Assembly (NCBI GenBank): GCA_035222895.1
Contig: JAVYIG010000319.1
Coordinates: 186,001 to 250,000 of the forward strand
DNA length: 64,000 bases
Direction of reading: 5' to 3'
DNA from: Strongylocentrotus droebachiensis
Lineage: Eukaryota > Echinodermata > Echinoidea > Camarodonta > Strongylocentrotidae
Shown: in pieces, positions 27,001-39,000 of the stretch
Numbering within the stretch: position 1 is the first letter of the stretch
Layout: each line of letters opens with the position of its first letter
The notes under the pieces: generated by a model
What the model was told of the DNA's origin: nothing
What the model saw: only the letters and a program-made list of their open reading frames with translations
Databases searched by the model: none
Position numbers and translations under genes: made by a program

Positions 27001-30000
27001 AAGATCAGTTCTTTAGATGAAAATGATCAAGAAACTGAAAGTGAAGTACTAGGTACTCCTACTAAAAGGGGAAGATCGAGGAAATTTGAAGGAAATGAAG
27101 GAGGTAGCCAGAAACAAGAAATGGGGAATGATGAAGAAGTATCAACTATTGGAAAAAAGAGAAGGCGTCAAAGGAAAAGTGATGTTTTCAAAGACCAGAA
27201 AGCTTCATCACAAGAGGACCAATCAGAAGTTTCTGAAGGAAAGGATGAAGATGCTTCAGAAGTGTTTGCAGTGGTTGCCAATTTGTCTCATGAGAAACAG
27301 CAAGACAAAGAGATGGTTGAGAAGGAAGAGATAATTCAGAAAGAATGTCAGAAAAAAGTCTTGCCAGAAATAGAAATGACTGCTCCAAACAGCTCGACTG
27401 AGCCTGAGGCAAATAGCAGTTCTGAAGACCTCTTTGCAACTCAAAGTGAGACTTTACCTAAAAATGGTGACGATACTACAGACCCTCAGTTGAATGACTG
27501 TGTTTCAAGTGACGATGATGATGTTCCCCTTGTCCAGATCAAGGCATCACTGCAGGGCAAAGCGGACAGGGAATTCAAGCATTCAGAGACAAACGATGCT
27601 GGTAATTCATCTGAAGATCCAGAGGTAGACTTTCCAATCATGACACCAAGTAACAGGGAGGACAAGGTCAGCCCTACAACAGAGACACCACCTAGAGATC
27701 AACTGGCTGATGTGCTGACTAGGCTCAAGGAGAAGGATACGCCAAAGCATGATCTGTCTGCTTTGAAGGAAGAGGAGGTATTAACCGTGACAAGGTCTGG
27801 ACGGAAATGCAGACCAAGCATAAAGATAAGATGTGCTAAGGACATTCTCAGGAAAGCCTTGATGTCACCGGATGGAAGACACAAGCTCAGTAAAGCAAAA
27901 GCTGCAGGAGCATTGAAGTCTCCTACAAGGATATCACCAAAGGCTCTTCGATCAATGGCCCAGAAATTAGCGATGAAGGAAACGTCTCCCATCATTGGCA
28001 AGAAAAAACATAAACCTAGACGCCACTCTCCGGAAAAGAAAGATGCCTTAGGAGCTGAGGAGGCAGGGCTGAAGGCAGGCACAAACTTACCGAACGAGGA
28101 TGTTTCAACATATGCAATATCTCCAAAGTCACTAAAGGCCTTAGCAGAAAAGGTAGCGCAAGATTTCTCCCCAGAACGGATTCTGTCTCCGCCAAAGGTC
28201 AGGTCAGCAAGAAGATCTCGCCCACTTTCCCCCAAAACCTCCTCCCTTAGCAGCAGTCAAATCCTGCGCAATGTCAGGTCTGGAAAGTCCTCCAAGCGGT
28301 CAAAATCGCCAGTGTCTAAGCGGCTGAGGTCCAAGAGGCTGCTACTCTCGCCTGGACCCATTCAGACAAGAGAGGGCACCAAGCTCTCCCGGATGGAAAT
28401 CAAGAAGCGCAACAAGACGCAGAAGGCCACAAAGGAACACCTTGATCAGGCCCTAGAGGAGAAGAATAGCATTGATGAAATAGTTGGCGGTGAACAACCA
28501 AAAGAGGGAGCTGATCACGAAACTGATGAAAAAGTGTCGAAGCAAGCAGAGGAAGTTATTGTCATCAAGGATACCATGAGCCAAGAGATGGATGAGGATA
28601 TTACTCAAGTGGAAGAAGAGAGATTTGAAGTAGGTCTAGTCAAAGGAGCAGAACAGACCTCTGAGACAGAGATCAAGGATGATGAGACAGATCGGGATGA
28701 GTGTATCACGAATGTTGATGCAAGCTTGGATACTGTTGACGAGGATGGTGATATTGAAATGAAAGACTTGGAGCAGATGATGTCCAAAGATCATGAGGTA
28801 CCTAAAGCTGACGAAGTTATCCTTCAGCAACCACAAAAACCTCAAGAAGCTGAACATGTAACTGAGTTTGAAAACAAGATAGGAGAACAATCAAAGGACA
28901 CTGAAATCCCTGCAGCTCAAGATATTACTTCATCAGAAGAACACCTTTCAGAACATGTCGCAGTGGAACAAGACTTGAAGAAGGATTTCCCAGAAAAGGA
29001 TGATGATGGTATTAAACAAAATGATGCTGGCCGAATTAAGACAAGATCTAAAAGAAGCAGTCAGAGATTAACATTTGGAAAAGAGGGTGAATCTGGAGAA
29101 CGAACATCTGAAAAAGAAAGCAGCGTCCTCAGAGAGGTGGACAAACTCAAGGATGTGAAGGTTAGAGAGGACGAGTCAGACAAGTCGGGAAGTGATGGGG
29201 ATGAAGATAGTGATGATGATGAGACTAGCATTGAAAGTGAAGAGTCAGGAGAGGAGGAGGAGGAGAAGGAGCAAGTGATGGAGGCCGAGGGAATGGATGG
29301 TTTACCAAAGAGCACAGACACCTTTGTCAGAGATGGAGATCTGCAGGAGGTGAAAGGAACTCCCATTGGTGTGGTATCTTCAGGGCTGGATGTTCAAGGT
29401 ATGTTATTCTGAATTTGTGAAAATGTGTGATCCAAATTTGGTGTAACTAGAGACTCTAAAGGGATAAATTGTTTCTTTGGGCAATAAATCTGAGCAATAA
29501 TGTGAATTAAATGTTTTTGAACACATTTAATTCTATCCTAGAACAATAATTTTTACTCAAGTCCATATTACATGTGAGTTAGTTGAAATGCAATTGAAAG
29601 ACAAATGCTGTATGTAATTACTTTTTATGTACAATATGAGTAGTGCAACAAGGGACTGAAAAATTGTGCTGAAGTTTTTGCACCACAAATTCGGTTGATG
29701 GTAACCCGTGGACAACTGAATTCTTTCATTACCCTAGGTTTCATACTGGAAACGTGCAGTTCCCATTGGCAATTGGATGTGAGTGAAATAGTGAGAAGAG
29801 GAATCTTACAAGTATTAAAGGAATGTTCTAGCCCCCCAACTTCAAATAAGTGTTCCGCAGTACTAATGGTGGTTAATGTAATTGGTTTAGCTTGAGGTCT
29901 CTGAACAGAAATCTCTCACTAATTATGGACTCTTTGTACTGCCTTTCACCCCTTAGATACCCTAGATGACATCATCAACAGCAGTCAGAGTCCGCTGAAA

Positions 30001-33000
30001 TTTCTACCTGAGGAGGATGATGTCCAGCCTGAGGGTACAACCAACTCTTCATCCCAGCGTCTAACCTTCCCCAACCTCTCCCCACCAGAGATGGACAACC
30101 AAGCCTCCCCTGAGAGATGTTCGATGGCCTGCTTGACCTTGGGACCGCCGCCGTTTCGGGTCTCTCCCATCATTCCCACCAAGTTCACCCCGAGGATGCA
30201 GGGTTCGCCGGAAGGGGCGAGCATGCGACCCAGGTGGCCTAACCAGGTGGACTCTCCGGAGGGCAGTATACCTCACATGTACTCGCCCTCTGCGTCACCA
30301 AGCAGTGGGATTCTGAAGCGCCGTGATATGGTGGGAAGCAGCTCTCCATCTCCCTCCAGCAAGGCAAGCAAGAATTATAATAATAATAATAATAATAATA
30401 ATAGTGGGTTCTTGTAATAATGATAATAATAATACATGAGATTTATATAGCGCCAGTATCCATTTTAATTTAAATGCTCAAGGCGCTTCAAAATATTAGG
30501 GAACACATTACATCATGACAAAGAATCGTTTACATTTACATAAGAAAGAATGAATGAATGTCTGTCATACGTGACACTCCTGGCGTTCTTGATTATTACC
30601 CTGGCCTTAGCAGGGCTGCCATACAGCGCTCTAGCATTTCAAGGAATTAATTCCTGCCAGGTACCCATTTACATCACCTGGGTTGAGTGTGCCAAATGTA
30701 GATCAATGTTTTGCCAAAGGACATTAGTGCCGCGGGGGGACTCAAACTGCGGACCTTGTGATCGACAGTCCGGTGACATATCTACTCGACCACGACACCT
30801 CTACATTGACCTTATCTTGATCAATCAATCAATCCAATATATATAACATTCTGTTCGTAATTGGGCAAGATGCTTTTGATCTCATTATTCAGCTGTACGT
30901 GAAATTAAAATCCCATCTTTCGACTCACTCTCGTATTACAAAAATACTAAGCCATTGCTGCCAACCATAACTATTTTGGGGGCTTCACACTAAATGTGTG
31001 CACCTTAGATTCCTCTCTTTTTCTGAATATGGCTGTTAAACCGTACAAAAAAAATACGGATTTTTTTAAACGTTTTTCTGTGCAAGGTTGGGAGGTTGTG
31101 CTTCTCATAAAGCTTGAATGCAAACTTAAGATTTCAATACCGTGTAGAATTAAATCAAATTAAGCTTTGTTTTAAGAATTTCATCCTCAAGAAACTTTTC
31201 TCAAGTTTTGATATTAAAATCTTTTTACCCTTGTCAACAACAGAGCCGTCGTGTGAGTTTTGCTGACAAGGTATTCATAGAGCCCGAACCCCTGCAAGAC
31301 CACAGCGCTGACCCCAAGATATCTAAGACTGCCGACAGCTCTCTCCCGCATGGGTTGGCACAAGATTCCTCTAGAGGGCGCCTTCCCATGTCTCCTCTTG
31401 TCACCACGGCTTCATCGAAAGTTCATAATTCAAAGGTGAGCGCACATGGATCATTTTCCTTCCATATTGTAGACATTTTTATTGTAGACATAGGCGGTGC
31501 TTTTCCGGTGATGGCGATGGCGTCAACATCAAAAACTTAACCAAGGTTAAGTTTTGAATTTCTAATGTAATTTTGAAAGTATAAGTTCTTATTCAATGAA
31601 ACTTGGATTAAAGAATTATCAAGTATTCCCAATGATGTTTCATGAAAGTTGCCAATCTTGGTACAAATAATAGTAAATAATTCTTCTGATGATTCTTAGT
31701 CAATATTCACTTCATAATGATGATTATATTGGGAGGATCTCATATTTTGGGGCCTGCTAATGGACCACCCTGCCTATAGATAATGTCCAAACCTCAATTT
31801 TTCATCATATCGAATTGCGTAATGCAGGCGCCAAGAGACCGCCAAGAGCGTTTCCCTTGTCTCAAAGAATGATGGCATTTTTATATATTTCACAATGCTA
31901 CAATGAACAAATTTTGCAAAGGCTAAGGGTAATTATTCCCCTACACACTTTACAACTCCAACCTAAATGGACAAAAAACAACAGTAACTTTGCTGAACAT
32001 GATAGACTTAATGCACCATGTTTGTGAACAGCTTTGGTAAATTCTTTTTTCAAGAATCAGACTATGACTGGTATAGCTTTGTTTTATTGTCTAGTAGGGC
32101 AGTAAAAGATTTTCCAAGGGAATAAACTAACAATGAAAATACCTAAAGTTACAGGAAGAAAATCATAGCCGTTGCAAGTCCAGCGCCCCGTTTCATAACA
32201 CTTGTTAACACTAACGAGTTACAATAACTCTTATAAGCTACTGAAATCGTGGCATTTCATTGCTGAGAGCAAATTTGTCATAGAAATTGAGCATTTGTTA
32301 TCTTTTACAGCCCAGATACATTAATGAACACATTTTTTAATGTGCAGGATTTGTCACCTATGGCATGTGAGGGTACAAAGTAGTTCATGCAAATTTAACT
32401 TATGTGTTTTTGCCTTGTGACAGTACATCACCACGCCATCGAAGTCAGATTCCAGTCAGTCCTCATCGTCATCCCCATCATCATCGTCATCATCCAGTAC
32501 CCTGCATCGATTGAGAAGAAAGAGCCCCCACTCCAGCCGGCGTATGAAGAGCAAGCCCATGAAGAGCTTTCCCAAGTCATCCTCCTACGCCAGCAAGGTC
32601 TTCAACATGGTACATGTAAGTCTGGTCTAGTTGTGATGGTGGTCGTGAGCGAAATGGAGATACAGTTAGATATGATGTCATCGAGTTACTCACCCAAGAA
32701 GGGGTGTGAATTAATGAATTAAGCAACTCATTTCAAATTGGACATATGGGTGTGCATGTTTAATTGGGTTTTAACAGATGTGTATCAATCTGATATGATA
32801 ATTTACATCTGGGGACCAACCTTTAAAGTCTCCACTTCGAAAGATGTGACTAAATTAAGTACATTCTTTGATCGTTAATAGTTTAACGGTTAAGAAATTT
32901 TTTATATATGTATTTTTGATAAATATATATATATTTTGATAACTGATTCTAGTAATAGATGTAAGGCAATAAGGGGAGAATAATGATTATGGTTAAATTT

Positions 33001-36000
33001 CCATTAGCGACAGGGCAGAAATATAAACCTTGTTTCCCCTTTCATCTATTGTTGCTCCTTCAGGTCAATCAAAACCAGGAGAGCTTGAAAAAACCAAAGG
33101 TCTCCTCTCAGAGCACCCAGGGTTCGTTGACCCAGGGTAGCCCCTCCACACAGGTCGACAGCAGCCTGGAGGCCCAGGGGGAGAGCCAGGGATCCGTTTA
33201 CCCCGCCCTAGCGGAGTGCTCCCTACCGGTGGAGACTGTGCTTCCTCGTCTGACGTCATCCATGTGGTGAGTTACAACGAAAGACTTTTGCCTGAAGCCC
33301 AATACACCCTTTCACGGTTAAGGCCGCCATTTTAATTTGCGTGTAAACATTGCGTCATCAATGTTTTCAGATGCGTATGTATTGTTGCGGCACTGCCTGC
33401 GCTGTACGCTCACATCATATCGACATGGGCGCCATTTTAAATAACGAGTAAACAACTTTGTTTACTCTTAATTTAACATTGTGCCAATGACAGCGCATGC
33501 GCACTCTTGTAACCGTGAAAGGGTGTATTAAGAGGTGTTGTAGTCACAAAGGTCGTGGGTTCGATCCCCGACACAGCACTAATGTCCTTTGGCAAGGCAT
33601 TAATCTTACATTTGCCACTCCAGACACAGGAGAGAAATGGGGACCTGGAAGAATGACAAAAGCCTTTGTATTAGTATTTGCCATATGCCCCCACGATGAC
33701 AATATGGTGGGAATACTCCCCAGGGAGTGGAGATGGTGCACATTTTGCGTGAATGAATCCGATGACTGGGGAAATTTTGTATACCACTAAAAAAAACACT
33801 AAAAAATTAACCAACTTGGTTTTACAGGTAAATGAATGACAAGATTCATTTTGGAGAGGTACAATCATAGCGGTGTAATGCATTTATTATTCAAATATAA
33901 TTTACGTTTGCAAGCGCATTAGTCCATATGCACTACATGTAGGTTAAAGAGAAGGTTGAGTTCTGACAATAATTTGTGAGCGTTTTCATTGTATTATGCA
34001 AGTGTGGAAGAACATCGGATTAAAAATGCTCCCTGATAAGCATGTCTCTTCAAATGCCTTAATATTCTAAATATGGCATGTAACATCACACAAAGCGGGA
34101 CATATTTTTATGCCACATGTTTGTGTAGTGCCATATACATCTATCTGTGTGTACAGTGCTCGTAACTTTACCAAGACTGGGCCCAATTTCTTATCATTTT
34201 GATGATTCCAGAACCTTGCAGTACACACCAATACTTATATGCTAGATGATCAACCTTTTCTGATTGATTCCACAACGTTTTTTTTTCACAATACAATCGC
34301 ATGGCCAGAACTCAACTTTATCTTTAAGTCACACCATGTTAATGAATGAAATTCTGCCAGAGCTAATGTCAGATCACAGACTGAGAACATTTGATATCAC
34401 AAGTTTTCTTGTTTGTCTTTCTTTTGTTCCAGGTCTAGAGGTCTAGGCCAGCTAGTCCGGGCCAGGAATATCAGGACCATCGGGGACCTTTCCTCTCTCT
34501 CACCCATGCAGGTAAGAAATAGTCTAATTGGTACAGACTCTTGACAGTCACTAAATCACAGTGTGTTAATTGAGCTCATTTTGGATGTTCTTTTGTAAAA
34601 GTGAGATTTCCTTACAGGCAGAGTTTGTTTTAGTTGTCCAGAATGTTTTTATTCCTTTCTAGAGCTAAAATGCAAACCATCGCCCCATCTTACAAAAGTT
34701 GTATTCAATTAAAACTTATTTGCATTTAGTATCAATCGCAACTTTGTACATGAGAGCTGGGGGACTGCAAACTTGTGAGTGATTATGGAGTACTTGCGGA
34801 TCAATCAAAACTCTTTCTATTTTATTTTTGTTTAATTTCTGGAAAAAAGGAGATTTCACTATTGTAAAAACTTACTCCAGTAGAACCTGTTGAAATACAA
34901 TTTTATACCAAGATTAATGATTAACTTCTCTTTAGAGAAATAACCCTCCTCTTCCGCCAATCTGCTTTGTGATGTATTGGTGGTTTTGATTATTCTGAGC
35001 GCAAATTTCTTCATCGAAGTATGCAACTTATTTCCTTTGATTCTGTCAGGTTCAGTCACTGCCAATCAAGTCTCCCAAGGTCGGCCATCTCAAGAACGTC
35101 CTGTCAGCATTCCAAACAGAAAAGGTAATACATGGGACTGATCAATCCTTGGGTGGAATATTTTTTGATTTAATGATAGTCAAATTCTAACTACTTGTTT
35201 ACTCTGATTATTCATGTAGTTAAGTTCAAACTGTGTTTGTAACAAAAAAAGAGAAATATCAGGATACTTATTTTTGGTGTAAAGGACATTTTGATAGCTT
35301 TTATGTCTAAATCTGAGGTATTAAAAAAAGGGAGTAGCATTTCTTTATTAAGGATGTGCTGGCACGACATCATGTGCTTAACACAGGTAACTATGTGCAA
35401 TTGGGAGTTGTGGTTTTTATTGAAGATGATGCCCAGTAAGTTTCTGTGCATTTGTTTCTTTTCACTGGTTCAAAAAAAATCAATCCAGAATAGATCATAG
35501 CAATTTTCTCTCAAAATACGATTCCCATACCAGAGCTCAAGATTAGCTTTAAGCATGAGGAGATGATATATGTAGATTTAAAAAAATGAAAATAAGAGGA
35601 AGATGAGGAGGAAAAGAAAGAGAGATACTAAAATCAAAAAGTTACAATTACATGTGTATATTGTAGACAAATATGATGAATGTCCATACATGTATTTTAC
35701 AAATCCAGCAATCCATCTCATCGAATATAGTGTTTTGGGGTACAATTTTCGGCAGTTGCTTCCCAATATTTTGTGAATGACTGCTTGTTTGTTAAAATGA
35801 AAGTTTAAGACACTTTAAAAAATGGGTAGTGATGAATGCTGTAAGTTGATTAGGTATACCACTTGTTCATTGATGGGATTATAAATTATGGCAGAAGAAC
35901 AGACTGTGGTACAAATCTCTATTCTTTCTTCTTCTTTTTCCCTTTTTTTTTTATAGTTCCCAGAGTCCAAAGGAACAGAAGTTGATTCACTTTCAAAGGC

Positions 36001-39000
36001 AGGCTGCAGTACAAAAGGTAAGAATTGTGAGGAGGACGTTCATCTCTGAGAAAAAAGTGATTGCTTGAAATCATCACCTCTGCAATATTCTTCAAATATT
36101 CACCACATAGCATTTGCACTTTTAAGACTGTAGAGAACAGGATATTTAGAGAATAAGAGCAGAATAAAGAAGAAGACGAAATACAAAAGTTCCCTTGTTA
36201 AAAGTGTTTAAAACCCGCTCAGAATATGGGGTGGGGCCCCAAAGTATGCTTTGCTAATGGCATTTGCTGTTGGCTTTCTTTTGTAGAAGATTGGGCTGGG
36301 TTTAGGGTTTTTGATTGAATTTGGATATAGTTAGGTTTAGCTATAGAGTTTAATCAAGTGATTCATTTGTTCAGTGTAGGAGAAATAGAGAAATCATTAT
36401 CAGAGCAAGTGTCGTATAGAGACATGCTTATACCATCTCCCTGATTACTATGCATCTTTCCATTGACAGATGATGGCACCTCAACGCCTCCAGGCAGACC
36501 AGCAGGTCAAAGGTCAAACACCGAAGCCACCACGGAGACGACCTCCAAGGATTCCACCGGCAGCCTGTCGCCTCCCAGGAGTCCTCAGCCAGTGCCCGGT
36601 AGTGGTCTCCTAGGACGACTCGAAGGCCTGGTGTCAGACTTCAAAGATGGCGCCCTTGATTCCCTGCCTGCAGCGGAGTTGTTCCGGGCTCACCAGCATG
36701 TCAATAATCTGACGGAAATTATCATGGGTGCTCTTAAGGCCAAGTGCCATTCACCTAGTATGACGAAAGACAACTGAGGTCAGAGTTTGAAGGTCAAGCA
36801 TTAGTAGTGCAATGTTCTTTGGCAGGTTGACAACCTGACAGATATGGATGCAGTCAAGAATATCTGTCATTTACTTTGTATGACAATAAACGGGTGAGGT
36901 CAGAGATGAAAGCTCAAAGTTCTGTTATGCGAGGCTCATCAACTGGTCGGCCACTGGGCAAACATTTTCATGGATGCGCTAAAGGTTGGGCGTTATAACT
37001 CAGGTCATAGTTTAAAGGTCAAACTTTGGTAGTGCAAGGCTCAGTGGCTGGTTGACAACCTGACAGACATCATGGATGCTCGAGGGGTCAAATGTCAATC
37101 CCCTAATATGACAAAATACAGAAACAGAAGACGGGAGTTAAAACATCAGTTTTGTCCGAGTTTCGGTGGCTTAACAGAGATAATCATAGATGACAAACGA
37201 CAAATGGTGAAGGTAGAGGTCAGAGTCGAAATGTCAAAGCATTTTTAAATTCTATCCTTACTGCCACATGAACAAATTGACAAGGCACAATCATGGATTC
37301 ATCAAAGCCCCAGCGTAATTTCCTTTACCACACTGAAAACAAGAGAGGTTAGAGTTGAAGGTTCAGAGGTTCTCCAGGCTCAATTTGCAATTTTGTCAAC
37401 TGGACGGACCGAGAAAATAACAAGAGGTCAGAGTGTACATTAAAGTTCAAAATTATTTTCTCTGTATGATGTTGAAAATCTTCAGCATAGCTATCATGCT
37501 TGCTCTGAAGACTGGCTGCTTATCTATGAACCTTTCCAAATTTGATCATTTGAGGTTGAGTTTAAGGTCAATTAGAGGTAAAATTTTCATGTAATAATAC
37601 TATGCTCTTTATCGTAATACAAAGACCCCATTCTCATCGTGCATCAGTTTTGCAAACATCAAGGATGAATAGTGTTGATGAAAAAAAGGTTGTTGCAAGG
37701 TCATTAATTTGCCATTGCTCTGTTTGTGATCCACACTTACTATTTTAACTTATTTTAAAGAAGACAGCTTGTATTTGATGACAGAGATGCCAACCCTCCC
37801 GATTTCATCGGGAGGCTCCCGATAATTCACCCCAACTCCCGACCTAACGATCACCATCCTTATCCTCCCGATTTATTAAAAAAAAAAAAAAAGTAATTTT
37901 TTTCTTTTTTTTTTTTTTTTTTTTTTTTTTCGCTTATCAGTATATATATCTGTGAATTGAATGAGAAATATCGTCTGTTAACTTTAGCATGTAGTAAATT
38001 CACTATATTAAAAGACAAATTAAGAGTAGCGAAAGATTGTTTCAGCATATGGATCGCCGTAACCAATGCATGGATATTGACACAAAATCCGAACGGCGGA
38101 AAATCAGCTAAAGAAGACCAAAAAATGGTATCAGAAGTATAAGACCGAACACAGTATCATATATATGAAAAGAATTCATCATGTATTTTGTACAATTTGT
38201 ATGTTATTTTAAAAAAAAGTGGGAATTATTGAACTAAATACGCATGTAAAATGCTGCAAAATAAGGCTCAGATTGCACCAGAGAGCATCTAGAACCCCAG
38301 AGCTTCCAGGGCCCTAAGGCGGGCCCTGGACCCCGGCCGCATGGGTCGGGCGCTACGCGCTCGAGATGTGCGCTATGCGCACATTATTTGGTGTCCGTTA
38401 CAAATCCTCCCTATTTCTGTTTTCCAAAAGTTGGCATCTCTGTGATGATGATCTCCTGTGACATTATTACTTGTATTGTTTATAGAGCTTTTATCATTAT
38501 TTCTTTTTACATCACCAAATAGCTCTCGTGGAGTTTTTGTGTATTGTCAATTGAGTAGTTAAGGTTAGACGTTGATATATGCAATTTGTAAGGTATCGCA
38601 GATTTAGTCTTTTATTTTTGCGTTTCTTTTATTCACAGACATTGACACTGTGTTACAATTTTCACCTCCTATTTAAGCAGCTCGATATGTTGGTGTTCTT
38701 ATTTGTATTATTGCAATCATATCTATTTAATATGTGCGATGCTCACCTCATGCAGTTGCATCTGCTTTGCACTGTAACTATTACGGCAGCTTCATTTATT
38801 ATTTTGTAAGCACTCTTGAATGTTCATTGTAATTAATTTCATATTTCATGAACATTCAGTGTGAAATACATACATCATGTTACATTGTATTTATAATCAT
38901 GCATTCAGCCTTTTCCAAAGAGGCAAATTCATTCTACTACAAAAATGATTCCATTGTATTTATTATGTGTGTTGGTTGTTTTCAGTGGTTGGAATTTATT

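Noticed and set aside
27699-28235. 178-codon minus-strand frame
   Set aside because: Shadow of the RIF1 exon 23 coding strand.
30391-30420. GT donor after exon 24 (ttctt|gtaat)
   Set aside because: Using it would put exon 25 out of frame with an early stop and lose RVSF; the GC donor at 30364 keeps the frame.
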